The notes under the pieces were generated by a model. It saw only the letters and a list, made by a program, of their open reading frames with translations. It did no database searches and was not told where the DNA came from. From Bradyrhizobium lablabi (GTDB taxonomy: Bacteria; Pseudomonadota; Alphaproteobacteria; Rhizobiales; Xanthobacteraceae): a DNA stretch of 64,000 nt. A program made the position numbers and the translations under genes. Positions 23,629 through 31,265 of the stretch are shown here, piece by piece (the stretch's first letter is position 1; the number at the start of each line of letters is the position of its first letter). The stretch lies in contig NZ_JAFCLN010000004.1 of assembly GCF_018129385.1 (NCBI RefSeq), forward strand, positions 372,001 to 436,000. The letters run 5' to 3'.

Positions 23629-23644
23629 TTGGGAGGCTCCTGAT

Positions 23645-23845
23645 ATGGGCGACCTTGGCAATATGACCTACGGCATTCGCGCCAACGCGGCTGATGTTTG
23701 CGATGTCTGGATGAAAGACCCGATGCGGCGTCATGAGTTCGGCCCTCGTGAAATCCATGACATTCGAGAAGCAGTATTCGGCCTCAAGGCTTTGTTGGAC
23801 GAGTACGACCGGCGGAATGCTCCGCATGTGGTCTACCGCCGATGA
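23645..23845 (+). CDS. Hypothetical small phage protein
   Basis: The 66-residue protein (MGDLGNMTYGIRANAADVCD) is helical and charged. Its stop overlaps the start of the next gene. No motif recognised. Confidence 0.55.
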   Translation: MGDLGNMTYGIRANAADVCDVWMKDPMRRHEFGPREIHDIREAVFGLKALLDEYDRRNAPHVVYRR

Positions 23846-24069
23846 TCCCCACCCCCTGCGAGAACTGCGACAACGTGCACGCGGAAACGCGCAAGCAAGG
23901 TCCGGCTCGCTGGGTGTGCGTGAAATTCCCCAGGCTGGAAGGGCTGTCACCCGTGGCGCCGACAGCCTGGATCGATAAGGAGCCGTACATGCGTTGCGTA
24001 GGAATTAACGGCGGCTTCTGCCCGATGTTCGTGAAGCGCCGCGAGGGCCAAAAAGACAACGGCCTGTGA
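23842..24069 (+). CDS. Cysteine-containing small phage protein
   Basis: The 75-residue protein has CENCDNVH at the N-terminus and further cysteines (WVCVKF, MRCVG, FCPMF), suggesting a metal-binding fold. It overlaps both neighbours by 4 bp. Function unknown. Confidence 0.6.
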   Translation: MIPTPCENCDNVHAETRKQGPARWVCVKFPRLEGLSPVAPTAWIDKEPYMRCVGINGGFCPMFVKRREGQKDNGL

Positions 24070-24263
24070 GCGTTCAAGACAAGTACGTAGAGGCCGCTGT
24101 CGCGGTCATGAAGCTGGCGAAGACCGATCAAGAGTTGGTCGATTGGTGGAAAGGAGAAAAGCAGAACCGAGAAACCCTGCAACTGAGCCCGGACACATCG
24201 CCCGGCCTCGAACTCTACGAAGAACTCAAATCATTCCGCAACACACTGAAAGAACCAACATGA
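24066..24263 (+). CDS. Small phage early protein (GTG start)
   Basis: The 65-residue helical protein (MSVQDKYVEAAVAVMKLAKT) uses a GTG that overlaps the previous stop, and its own stop overlaps the ATG of the candidate ssDNA-binding protein. Its tight coupling to the gene below suggests a role in the same DNA-metabolism module. Confidence 0.6.
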   Translation: MSVQDKYVEAAVAVMKLAKTDQELVDWWKGEKQNRETLQLSPDTSPGLELYEELKSFRNTLKEPT

Positions 24264-24667
24264 AAATTTCCGAAGAATTTCCGAGTCAATACCTGAAGGC
24301 CTCCGACCTTGGAGGGCGGGAAATTCGCGTCACCATGGGCCGCGTCGAGCGTGAAGAGATCGGACAGGACAAGAAGCTGGTTCTGTACTTCAAGGGCAAA
24401 GAAAAGGGCATGGTCCTCAACAAGACCAATGCCAACACTATCGGCGACCACTACGGCGACGATACCGATGATTGGTACGAGCAGCCGCTGATCCTGTTTG
24501 CGATCAAGACTGAGTACCAGGGCAAGCCCGTGGATGGTCTGCGCTGCCGTGTCCCGACCGCGAAGGATAATCGCGAGGCCCAGCCCCGGCGCGATGATCC
24601 GATCACGACCGGCCGGCAGACCGGCGGCATCAGCGACACGCAGCTCAACGACGACGTGCCGTTCTGA
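24260..24667 (+). CDS. Candidate phage ssDNA-binding protein
   Basis: The ATG at 24260 gives 135 residues (MKISEEFPSQYLKASDLGGR). The body is beta-rich (EIRVTMGRVEREEI, KLVLYFKGKEKGMVL, LILFAIKTEYQG), as in an OB-like fold. A charged linker leads to the C-terminal tip NDDVPF, which closely resembles the DDDIPF tip that bacterial SSB uses to recruit partner proteins. Neighbouring genes look like DNA-recombination proteins. The tail is seen directly; the OB fold is inference. Confidence 0.6.
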   Translation: MKISEEFPSQYLKASDLGGREIRVTMGRVEREEIGQDKKLVLYFKGKEKGMVLNKTNANTIGDHYGDDTDDWYEQPLILFAIKTEYQGKPVDGLRCRVPTAKDNREAQPRRDDPITTGRQTGGISDTQLNDDVPF

Positions 24668-24675
24668 GGCCCGCC

Positions 24676-25134
24676 ATGAACTCGCCAGTGGCATTCAAAG
24701 CGACTTACAGCGACTTCAAGCTCGTGAAAACGCGCGCTGTCGTGCAGGTCATCTTTGAAGTGCCGCTGGCGGATTCAAATGAAGTTCTGGATATCCTTGG
24801 TGGCATGCCCAACGCAGCAAATGAGCGATGGTTTGGGATTGCCCCTCTTCGAGAACCGATCACGGACGCTCCCGAAGGCAAGCAGAGCAAGAACTGGCGC
24901 GAGCTGTTGCCGTCCGCGCAAGCGGGCATCCGGTGCGCGGAGCCGATCTTCTGGGCCTTCCTGAGGGAAGAGATGAACATGAGGGAGGAAGGAAGCGCGG
25001 ACAACGCAGCATCCTTCGTCAGAGCGCATTGCAAGGTGAACTCCCGCGCTCATTTCAATTCGAACCCGGCCGCCAAGGCGGTTTGGCAGTCGCTGGATAA
25101 TCAATTCCAGGCTTGGAAGGCAATTCAACTGTGA
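24676..25134 (+). CDS. Hypothetical phage DNA-metabolism-region protein
   Basis: The 152-residue protein (MNSPVAFKATYSDFKLVKTR) has a beta-strand N-terminus (AVVQVIFEVPLADSNEVLDI) and a helical C-terminal half with WAFLREEMNM. It lies between the SSB-like and DUF968-like genes and its stop overlaps the GTG of the latter. A recombination role is plausible by position only. Confidence 0.6.
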   Translation: MNSPVAFKATYSDFKLVKTRAVVQVIFEVPLADSNEVLDILGGMPNAANERWFGIAPLREPITDAPEGKQSKNWRELLPSAQAGIRCAEPIFWAFLREEMNMREEGSADNAASFVRAHCKVNSRAHFNSNPAAKAVWQSLDNQFQAWKAIQL

Positions 25135-25559
25135 CCGCACAACGCATCATACGCCCCGCCACGGCTTTCTCTGTAGCTTCAACAAAACAGAAGCGCCCCC
25201 GCGAACGGGACAACAATCATCTGGCGTTCATTCGCTCCTTGCGTTGCTGCATTTGCGGCGCCCCAGGTCCGGACCCGGCTCACATCCGATCGGCAAACCC
25301 TGTCTACGGAAAACGAGAGACAGGCGGCGGCGAGAAGGCCTCCGACAAGTGGACGGTCCCGCTATGCCGAGCGCATCACAACGAACAGCACGCCTATTGC
25401 AAAGCGCCCACCACACATTTCGACCCGATCACGGCAGAGCTTCGATGGTGGGCCAGCATGGGAATTGACCCATTCGGCCTTGCGCTCTCGCTCTACGCAG
25501 CAACCGGCGATGACGAAATCGCGGACGGAATCTTGCGAGCGAACATGAGGACAGCATGA
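25131..25559 (+). CDS. DUF968/HNH-like zinc protein
   Basis: A GTG at 25131 overlapping the previous stop gives 142 residues. It contains CCICGAPGPDPAHIRS and CRAHHNEQHAYC, the cysteine/histidine pattern of DUF968 proteins, which are HNH-related nuclease-like recombination proteins in phages. A GGGEKASDKWTVPL segment links the two halves as in that family. Nuclease activity is inferred. Confidence 0.75.
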   Translation: MTAQRIIRPATAFSVASTKQKRPRERDNNHLAFIRSLRCCICGAPGPDPAHIRSANPVYGKRETGGGEKASDKWTVPLCRAHHNEQHAYCKAPTTHFDPITAELRWWASMGIDPFGLALSLYAATGDDEIADGILRANMRTA

Positions 25560-25852
25560 CGACACCGGACCCCCTCAAAAACCCATTCAGCCCGGAGTTC
25601 TACGAATCCGCCCTGCCCGGCAACGAGACATTCACCGAGGCTGGCTTGGATTATTTCAAGGCCAAGGCGCTGGCCGATCAGATGCCCGCTCTCTATCGGG
25701 AACGGGTCTCACAACTTGTCATTCAGGCATTCGAGGAATCGAAGCCGCTGCCCGTCACCGAGACGATGCGGGATGAGGTTGAGGGTCATTACGGCAATCC
25801 GGGATTAGCAAAGCTGTGGGGGTGGTTGAGACCATTCCCACCGAGAAATTAG
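25556..25852 (+). CDS. Hypothetical phage early protein
   Basis: The 98-residue protein (MTTPDPLKNPFSPEFYESAL) is helical with an aromatic C-terminus (KLWGWLRPFPPRN). ATGA overlap with the gene above supports it. Function unknown. Confidence 0.55.
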   Translation: MTTPDPLKNPFSPEFYESALPGNETFTEAGLDYFKAKALADQMPALYRERVSQLVIQAFEESKPLPVTETMRDEVEGHYGNPGLAKLWGWLRPFPPRN

Positions 25853-25898
25853 CACGGTCACGACTGGTGATCAGAGACCTTTAACGAGGAGAGAAGAG

Positions 25899-26231
25899 AT
25901 GGACGCTGAATTGAAAGCGAAGTGGGTTGAGGCGCTACGGAGCGGGAGATACGAGCAGGACTCGGGGTCACTGATTTCTCGCGTCGGTCGCCGATCGTCG
26001 TTTTGCTGCCTTGGCGTCCTTTGCGACACGCAGGGGACTCAGTGGGGTGAGATTGGTGACGCAGGACTACTTGATGGGATCGAGGTCCGCGACGCGGGCC
26101 GGTCTTATCTGTCTCCTTTCGCACTTGCCCGCTTTGGCCTCGACGAAAGCCAGCAACAGAAGCTGGCGGGCATGAATGACGCTGGGCGCTCCTTCGACGA
26201 GATCGCCGACTACATCGAAGCCAATCTTTGA
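25899..26231 (+). CDS. Conserved phage protein with FCCLGVLC motif
   Basis: The 110-residue protein starts MDAELKAKWVEALRSGRYEQ and contains SSFCCLGVLCDTQG and a C-terminal NDAGRSFDEIADYIEANL. This pattern is widespread in small phage proteins of unknown function. AGGAGAGAAGAG precedes the ATG. No activity known. Confidence 0.65.
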   Translation: MDAELKAKWVEALRSGRYEQDSGSLISRVGRRSSFCCLGVLCDTQGTQWGEIGDAGLLDGIEVRDAGRSYLSPFALARFGLDESQQQKLAGMNDAGRSFDEIADYIEANL

Positions 26232-26240
26232 GGCTGAGCA

Positions 26241-26483
26241 GTGAAAGACGAAGACCTCAAGATCAACGGCCTAGCGAAGTGCATCGACGCAAGATGGACC
26301 GACTTGCTTGTCGAAGGGAAGGACTACCCCGTCCGTGAATTGCATGGGCGGTACATCACGATTGAGAACGGCGGGCGAGACAAGGGCTGGAGGGCCAGCA
26401 GGTTTGTGTTTCACCGCACCACCGAACCCGCGTCTGCACCTATCGGTCAGGCATCACCGTCTTTGACGCAACAGGAGAAGTGA
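26241..26483 (+). CDS. Small phage protein (GTG start)
   Basis: The 80-residue protein (KINGLAKCIDARWTDLLVEG) has a compact beta-rich core with ITIENGGRDKGWRASRF. It starts at a GTG 9 bp after the previous stop. Unknown function. Confidence 0.5.
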   Translation: MKDEDLKINGLAKCIDARWTDLLVEGKDYPVRELHGRYITIENGGRDKGWRASRFVFHRTTEPASAPIGQASPSLTQQEK

Positions 26484-26484
26484 A

Positions 26485-26892
26485 ATGCTCGCACAGAATT
26501 TCAAGACGGCGGAAGACCTCGACATCACAGAGCCGCAGAAGGATGCGCTGATCAAGACGCTGGTGTTGCTTGAGACAGGGAAGCTGGTGCACGACCGCGG
26601 CCATTTCCAGGCTGCTGAGCGAGAGGAAATGGGGACAATAAACCGTTTCAGCATGCGTCTCGTTTTTGCGAAGGGCGATTGCGGCACGGTTGGATGTATC
26701 TGCGGAATCGCAGAGACGCTTGGCGGGGAAGGTATCGGCACACGCTACGGGCATGCGCTGGACAATCTTTTCTGCCCACCCTCAAAAATCGTTGGAAATT
26801 GGGCCAACATCACCCCCGCGCAAGCCGCCACCGCCCTCCGCAGTTACCTCACGACCGGCGACGCTCGCTGGGATTTGGCGGTGACGTCATGA
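26485..26892 (+). CDS. Hypothetical phage early protein
   Basis: The 135-residue protein (MLAQNFKTAEDLDITEPQKD) contains CGTVGCICGIAETLGG and a C-terminal ITPAQAATALRSYLTTG helix. It ends with an ATGA overlap into the large modular gene. The Cys pair may bind metal. Unknown. Confidence 0.55.
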   Translation: MLAQNFKTAEDLDITEPQKDALIKTLVLLETGKLVHDRGHFQAAEREEMGTINRFSMRLVFAKGDCGTVGCICGIAETLGGEGIGTRYGHALDNLFCPPSKIVGNWANITPAQAATALRSYLTTGDARWDLAVTS

Positions 26893-28328
26893 CCAATCCC
26901 CGCCCCGGCATCCTCAGAAGCGAAGCCGACATAGACAATGAACGTTGCGCTCGCAACGCCCAATCCCGCCAGCACGCCGGCCAGGATCACGTCAACCCGA
27001 ACAAGGGCGTGAGGACGAGCGACCAGCTCCCTGTCGATGTAGCTCCTGCCCAAGCTGCTACAGATGACGCAGAGGCTGTCACCGTTCTGGCATACCTACG
27101 CAATTGCGCCGACCATTGGGACGGCAGCGCGCGCCTGATCGGCGATGCTCGGGCCCGAGATATTTCGCGGGTCTGCACGATCGCAATAAAGGCCCTTACT
27201 CCCACCCCTCCCCCGCCAGTCGAAGGACGAAGGGAGGAGCGTGCCCTGCTGCTCTATCTAGCGAACCGAATCGAGGAAATCGAGCCTTCATGGCTGCCAA
27301 TTTCCGGACACGTTCGGAATGTCACTTTTACGCTCAACGAAGCCGACGCGATCATCACGACACTTCGATCTGCCGCCCTCACACCCTCGAAGGATTCAGA
27401 ACTGGGCGGCTCTCGTTCAGGGGAAGTGGTGGCGTGGCAGTGGTTCTGGAAGAGCCGTGGCAAGTGGTGCGATCTAAAGGACCCAGACCCGAAGGATATT
27501 CAAGAACTTCGCGACAACGGAACGCCAATCCGAGCCCTCTACGCCCATCCCTCAGCGGAAATGGAGGCGTTGGAGCCTCTCAAGGAACAGCTTGTAGAGC
27601 TTTTCAACTTCATCAATGAACCACCACAGTACGAAGACCAACGGATGGTTCGCGACTATCGACACGAGCTTGCGCGGAAATTCCTGCCGTTCTTCGATAA
27701 GTTGAACGCCGCCCTCTCACAGCAGTCAAGCACTGAGCCGCGATCTGCGGGGCGATGTGACAACAGCCTGGCCAACGCGATAAAGGTCATCAAAGCCGAG
27801 GAGTGCCCATTCAAAGACGGCCCCATGGCGGATGGCTGGGCCGAGGCATGGGCAACCTTCCTGAATCGTCTTGGCGACGAAGATGGGACAAACGAACTTT
27901 TCGCCAATAGCGCTCCGAACATTCCCGGGCTCAGCGCAGACGAACACTTGAAGATGATCCTGGCGTTTGCCAGATCGATTAGCGAAAGCAACTTCAAGGA
28001 CATCGCCTTGCATATCCGGCGGCAGGCCGAGGATGCGCTTCGAAGCTGTCCCGTGGTCAACGACAAGCCAGGCGGGCCGATGTCGGTTGACGATCTACTG
28101 TTTGCCTTCCGCCATTGGAATTTTGAGGCTGGAGGCCCGTGGAATAGTCACGATCGCGCTCTGCGCTGCATGACGCGAGCAGTCGAAATCATCGAGTCAC
28201 TGCAAAAATCGGGGCAAAACCTCGTTGATGAGATCGCCCGCAGCGGCACGCATGAACGATGGAAGCAGCTCGCGAACGCGCTTCATGCTTGTCGCATTCC
28301 GGCTGAGTGCTCGGAGGCCGGCAAATGA
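26889..28328 (+). CDS. Large modular phage protein, Ea22/Ead-like
   Basis: The ATG at 26889 overlaps the preceding stop (the frame is open further upstream, which I treat as shadow). The 479-residue protein is a chain of short modules: an acidic N-terminus, AVTVLAYLRNCADHWDGSAR, then VVAWQWFWKSRGKWCDLKDP ending in RALYAHP, and helical C-terminal modules. The VAWQ...LYAHP module resembles those in Ead/Ea22-like phage proteins, which are assembled from exchangeable pieces. Role unknown. Confidence 0.6.
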   Translation: MTNPRPGILRSEADIDNERCARNAQSRQHAGQDHVNPNKGVRTSDQLPVDVAPAQAATDDAEAVTVLAYLRNCADHWDGSARLIGDARARDISRVCTIAIKALTPTPPPPVEGRREERALLLYLANRIEEIEPSWLPISGHVRNVTFTLNEADAIITTLRSAALTPSKDSELGGSRSGEVVAWQWFWKSRGKWCDLKDPDPKDIQELRDNGTPIRALYAHPSAEMEALEPLKEQLVELFNFINEPPQYEDQRMVRDYRHELARKFLPFFDKLNAALSQQSSTEPRSAGRCDNSLANAIKVIKAEECPFKDGPMADGWAEAWATFLNRLGDEDGTNELFANSAPNIPGLSADEHLKMILAFARSISESNFKDIALHIRRQAEDALRSCPVVNDKPGGPMSVDDLLFAFRHWNFEAGGPWNSHDRALRCMTRAVEIIESLQKSGQNLVDEIARSGTHERWKQLANALHACRIPAECSEAGK

Positions 28329-28492
28329 GCGAGCAGCTTACGAAGCGAGAGCAAAAGTGCTGCCATCTCGGAGCATGGGGGCTCGACGGGCAATCGCTTT
28401 CGGCTTGGCGCAAGGAATTCAAGGCAATTCCGACGTCTGAGCACTGCAAGGATTGTCCTGCCCGCGTCAGCGACACGGAGGGCGGGCGATGA
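28325..28492 (+). CDS. Small cysteine-rich phage protein
   Basis: The 55-residue protein has CCHLGAWG and HCKDCPARV, suggesting a small zinc site. Its ATG overlaps the stop above and its stop overlaps the next ATG. Unknown function. Confidence 0.55.
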   Translation: MSEQLTKREQKCCHLGAWGLDGQSLSAWRKEFKAIPTSEHCKDCPARVSDTEGGR

Positions 28493-28644
28493 ACCGCCTC
28501 CTCGATTGGACCGGCTACCGCCTCCTGATGCTTCTCCCGCTGTCCTGGTGCGATCCTGACACGCGGTTCGGGGTCTGGGTGCTTCAGCGCGCCGGCAGCT
28601 TTGCGCATCCATCGACAATGCTTCATCGGGAGGATGGCCGGTGA
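28489..28644 (+). CDS. Very small phage protein
   Basis: The 51-residue protein (MNRLLDWTGYRLLMLLPLSW) has a hydrophobic N-terminus that may associate with membrane. It overlaps both neighbours by 4 bp. Unknown. Confidence 0.5.
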   Translation: MNRLLDWTGYRLLMLLPLSWCDPDTRFGVWVLQRAGSFAHPSTMLHREDGR

Positions 28645-29174
28645 AGCTCGGATACGCTGACCCTCCCTATTTCGGCTGCGGCAAACTCTACGCCGAGCAC
28701 CACCCGAACGCGCTCGATTGGGACGATCCAAATACCCACCTCGAGCTGGTGGACCGGCTTGAGGCGGACTATGCCGGTTGGGTGCTGCATGCCTCTGCGG
28801 CCCCGGAGAGCATTGCCCTATATGCCCCGCTGGTCATCAAGACAGGCGCCCGCTGGTGTTCCTGGGTGAAGGGATTTGCGGCCTTTAAGCGCAACGTGCC
28901 CGTGGCTTACGCCTGGGAACCCGTCATCATCAAGCCGGCGCGCAAACCCGTCGTCAGCAAGCGTCTGGTGATGCGGGACTGGATTCAGGAGAGCGTCACA
29001 CTGAAGCGCGGCCTGACCGGCGCCAAGCCTGAGGCCGTCGTTCACTGGGCCCTCGAGCTGGCGGCGGCACGCCCCGACGATGAACTGGACGATCTTTTCC
29101 CCGGCACTGAAGCCGTGACGCGCGCGTGGGCGACTTGGCGCGGGAAATTCGTTTTGCCGGAGGCCGCCGAGTGA
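28641..29174 (+). CDS. Phage DNA methylase-like protein (DPPY motif)
   Basis: The GTG-started 177-residue protein begins MKLGYADPPYFGCGKLYAEH, with the catalytic DPPY motif of N6-adenine or N4-cytosine methyltransferases. It has VLHASAAPESIALY, FKRNVPVAYAWEPVI and the C-terminal DDLFPGTEAVTRAW. Related short phage methylases share this layout; the SAM-binding FxGxG motif seems represented by LFPGTEAV, a permuted order. It may protect phage DNA from restriction or alter regulation. Confidence 0.75.
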   Translation: MKLGYADPPYFGCGKLYAEHHPNALDWDDPNTHLELVDRLEADYAGWVLHASAAPESIALYAPLVIKTGARWCSWVKGFAAFKRNVPVAYAWEPVIIKPARKPVVSKRLVMRDWIQESVTLKRGLTGAKPEAVVHWALELAAARPDDELDDLFPGTEAVTRAWATWRGKFVLPEAAE

Positions 29175-29211
29175 TGAAGCATTCTCCGCAACAACGCGAG
29201 GGAGCGGCCGA

Positions 29212-29865
29212 ATGACAACTAACCGCTCCAGCGAGGAACTGTTGATGCGCGAGCACGTCGAGGCTTGGGGCCGCAAGCGGTGGCCGAGTGCTCGCGTTTT
29301 CCACGAACTGGTTGCGGGTGAGTGTCGCATCGATATCGCCTTTATCTGCCCGAACGATCTGATCGGCGTCGAGATCAAGTCGAGCAAAGATGTGCTGACC
29401 AGGCTCGATAAGCAGGCCCGCGTGTTCCGCGACTGCTTCCCTGAATTTTGGGTCGCTATCGCGCCGAAGTGGAAGGACTCGCCCGACAAGCCCTATTTCC
29501 ACAACGAGATTGTGGTAGGAGAAGAAGGGATTGTTCCCTCGCAGTGGCACAGCATTAGGCCGCAACGGAATAAGGCGCCCTACAACGCGATGCTTGGGCT
29601 GCTGTGGGCTGACGAGGCTCGCGCCATTGCGGCGAGGAAAGGATGCCTTTCCGGGAAGAGAACGCCGCTGCACACCGTGCTGCCGGAGCTGGCGCTGCGG
29701 TTGACGGGCGCAGAAATCCTCAACGAGGTTTGCAGAGAGCTGCGCGGCCGAAGCACCAAGTTCAAGGCCGACGAACCGATCCGGCTTGAGCCGCAAGCAT
29801 CGGCAGTACCAAATCTTTTCCGTTCCGAGCCCGCACTGTTTCCGCAGCAGCGGGGCGCCGAATGA
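29212..29865 (+). CDS. PD-(D/E)XK nuclease-like protein (MmcB/sce7726-like)
   Basis: The 217-residue protein has HELVAGECRIDIAFICPNDL followed by IGVEIKSSKDVLTRL, giving the E...D...ExK active-site order of PD-(D/E)XK nucleases. The first 110 residues hold this domain; the rest is a helical region of unknown role. MmcB and sce7726-type proteins share the same core. It could act in phage DNA processing or defence. Nuclease motif seen; biological role inferred. Confidence 0.7.
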   Translation: MTTNRSSEELLMREHVEAWGRKRWPSARVFHELVAGECRIDIAFICPNDLIGVEIKSSKDVLTRLDKQARVFRDCFPEFWVAIAPKWKDSPDKPYFHNEIVVGEEGIVPSQWHSIRPQRNKAPYNAMLGLLWADEARAIAARKGCLSGKRTPLHTVLPELALRLTGAEILNEVCRELRGRSTKFKADEPIRLEPQASAVPNLFRSEPALFPQQRGAE

Positions 29866-30206
29866 GCATCATTCCGCCCACGGTATCCCCCCGCGAGCTG
29901 GCCGAAAGCTACGGCTGGTCCGAAAGAGATGTGCGGGAAACCGCACGGCGGCTCAATGCCTGTATTGGCAGCGGGCGGCTGATGCGGCTTACTAAGGAGG
30001 ATGTTGAGGCGATTTTGGAGGCGAAACGATGCCCCTCAAGCTCAAGAAGCGCGATGGCGTCTGGCACTACGAAGGGACGCTCCTCCCTGGAGATCGACTC
30101 CGCGGGTCTACTCGCACAACTAACAAAGAGATCGCCGCGCAAATCGCCGCCAAGATCGAATCCGACTACTGGCAACGTCATCTCCATGGAGAGAAAGCGG
30201 TCCTGA
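29862..30206 (+). CDS. Excisionase-like HTH protein
   Basis: The ATG overlaps the nuclease stop. Residues 1-55 (SPRELAESYGWSERDVRETA; SGRLMRLTKEDVEAILEAKR) form a winged/MerR-like HTH expected of a recombination directionality factor. The remaining about 60 residues are S/R/P-rich and are read in a second frame over the first 178 bp of the integrase gene. Its place directly before the integrase supports an Xis role. Confidence 0.65.
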   Translation: MSIIPPTVSPRELAESYGWSERDVRETARRLNACIGSGRLMRLTKEDVEAILEAKRCPSSSRSAMASGTTKGRSSLEIDSAGLLAQLTKRSPRKSPPRSNPTTGNVISMERKRS

Positions 30207-31075
30207 CGTTCCCGCAGGCGGTCGCCCACTACCTCGCGGCCGGCAAGGGCCAGTCACGTCAGGAGCAACTCTATCTGAGGCGCATCGTCACCTATTGGTC
30301 CGAGAAGGCAAAGAAGGCACGCAAACCCGAGATGCTCGTGAAGGACATGACCGGCGGCGACATCAAGCAGAGCGCGATCGACATTCATCCGAATGAGAGC
30401 GGGGCGACGCGCAACCGCCAAGTCATCACGCCGACGCAGGCGATCATTAACCACTGCGCCGAAAAGGATCTGTGCGCGCCTGTCCGGATCGAGCGGTTCA
30501 AGTTCGAGAAGAAGATCAAGCCGCCGGTCACCTTGGAGTGGATCATGGCCTTCTGTGCCCACGCTCGCCCCCTCATAAAGGCTTTGGCGCTGGATATGTT
30601 CGCCACCGGCCGGCGGATCAGCGAGGCTATGCGGGCGGATTGGCCCGACTACGACTTCAAGGCCAGGACCATCCTGATACGGGACACCAAGACGGCGACC
30701 GAGCGCCTAGCGCACATGCCGGACCCGCTCCTGGTAGCACTGGCTAATCTGCCGCGGGAGACCAAGCCCTTCGATTGGTCAGAAAGCTCGCTGCGCCGGT
30801 TCTGGGATGAGGATATAGAGACAGCCGCCAAGGCCGTACCGGGTTTCAAGCGCTTGACGTTCCATTCGTGCCGGCACGGCTTCGCGACAAAGCTGTTGCA
30901 GGATGGGCTAGACGTGGTGACGGTGGCGAAGCTGGGCGGATGGGCGTCGGCCCAGCAAGTGCTCGACACCTACGCGCACGCCATCAATAATTCGCGGCTC
31001 ACTGATCGGCTTTTTGACACGCCATTGACACGCGAAGGCGCACAGTCGCCGCAAGTATCTGAAAAGAAAGGGTGA
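30029..31075 (+). CDS. int: Tyrosine integrase
   Basis: The 348-residue recombinase has an N-terminal arm/SAM-like region (to about residue 160) and the catalytic domain with R196 (ATGRRISEA), H279-R282 (HSCR), W305 (GGWASAQQ) and nucleophile Y315 (DTYAHA). All catalytic positions are present, so it looks active. It catalyses prophage integration and excision. It is the last prophage gene, with host DNA beginning shortly beyond. Confidence 0.92.
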   Translation: MPLKLKKRDGVWHYEGTLLPGDRLRGSTRTTNKEIAAQIAAKIESDYWQRHLHGEKAVLTFPQAVAHYLAAGKGQSRQEQLYLRRIVTYWSEKAKKARKPEMLVKDMTGGDIKQSAIDIHPNESGATRNRQVITPTQAIINHCAEKDLCAPVRIERFKFEKKIKPPVTLEWIMAFCAHARPLIKALALDMFATGRRISEAMRADWPDYDFKARTILIRDTKTATERLAHMPDPLLVALANLPRETKPFDWSESSLRRFWDEDIETAAKAVPGFKRLTFHSCRHGFATKLLQDGLDVVTVAKLGGWASAQQVLDTYAHAINNSRLTDRLFDTPLTREGAQSPQVSEKKG

Positions 31076-31265
31076 TTAAAATGGAAAAGACCCGTCCGGG
31101 GGGACAACCGGACGGGTCAAGCCATATGGGCGCTTGGGGTGGATGGGCGCTCGCGCCGAATACAGCCGATGGGGAGGGATAACCGCTCCCACACACATAA
31201 GTCGCGAGGGGGGCGCCGGACGTTCAAACGGCCGGCGATTTTTTTAAGCTTTTCGGAGCGGTATT
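31076..31265. other. Prophage-host junction region, attachment site expected
   Basis: This 190-bp stretch lies between int and a host protease gene. It holds the terminator hairpin at 31089-31118 and GC-rich sequence with a GGGAG/CTCCC hairpin near 31172-31190. No tRNA is present. One end of the prophage (the att core) should be here or just inside int, but the other end is outside the window, so it cannot be located. Confidence 0.4.
31085..31118 (-). terminator. Rho-independent terminator after the S8 protease gene
   Basis: GACCCGTCCGG (31089-31099) and CCGGACGGGTC (31108-31118) form a perfect 11-bp stem with an 8-nt loop. On the minus strand it is followed by TTTTCC, so it ends leftward transcription from the protease operon; on the plus strand there is no T-run after it. 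Confidence 0.7.

Noticed and set aside
31014..31033. TTGACACGC direct repeats at the end of int as arm-binding sites
   Set aside because: Only two short copies, both within coding sequence, and the same residues are common in related integrase C-termini; not enough to call an att or arm site.
31076..31265. tRNA or tmRNA as attachment site next to the integrase
   Set aside because: Neither strand shows a T-arm GTTCGAAT-like box with matching acceptor stem. The hairpin found is a terminator.
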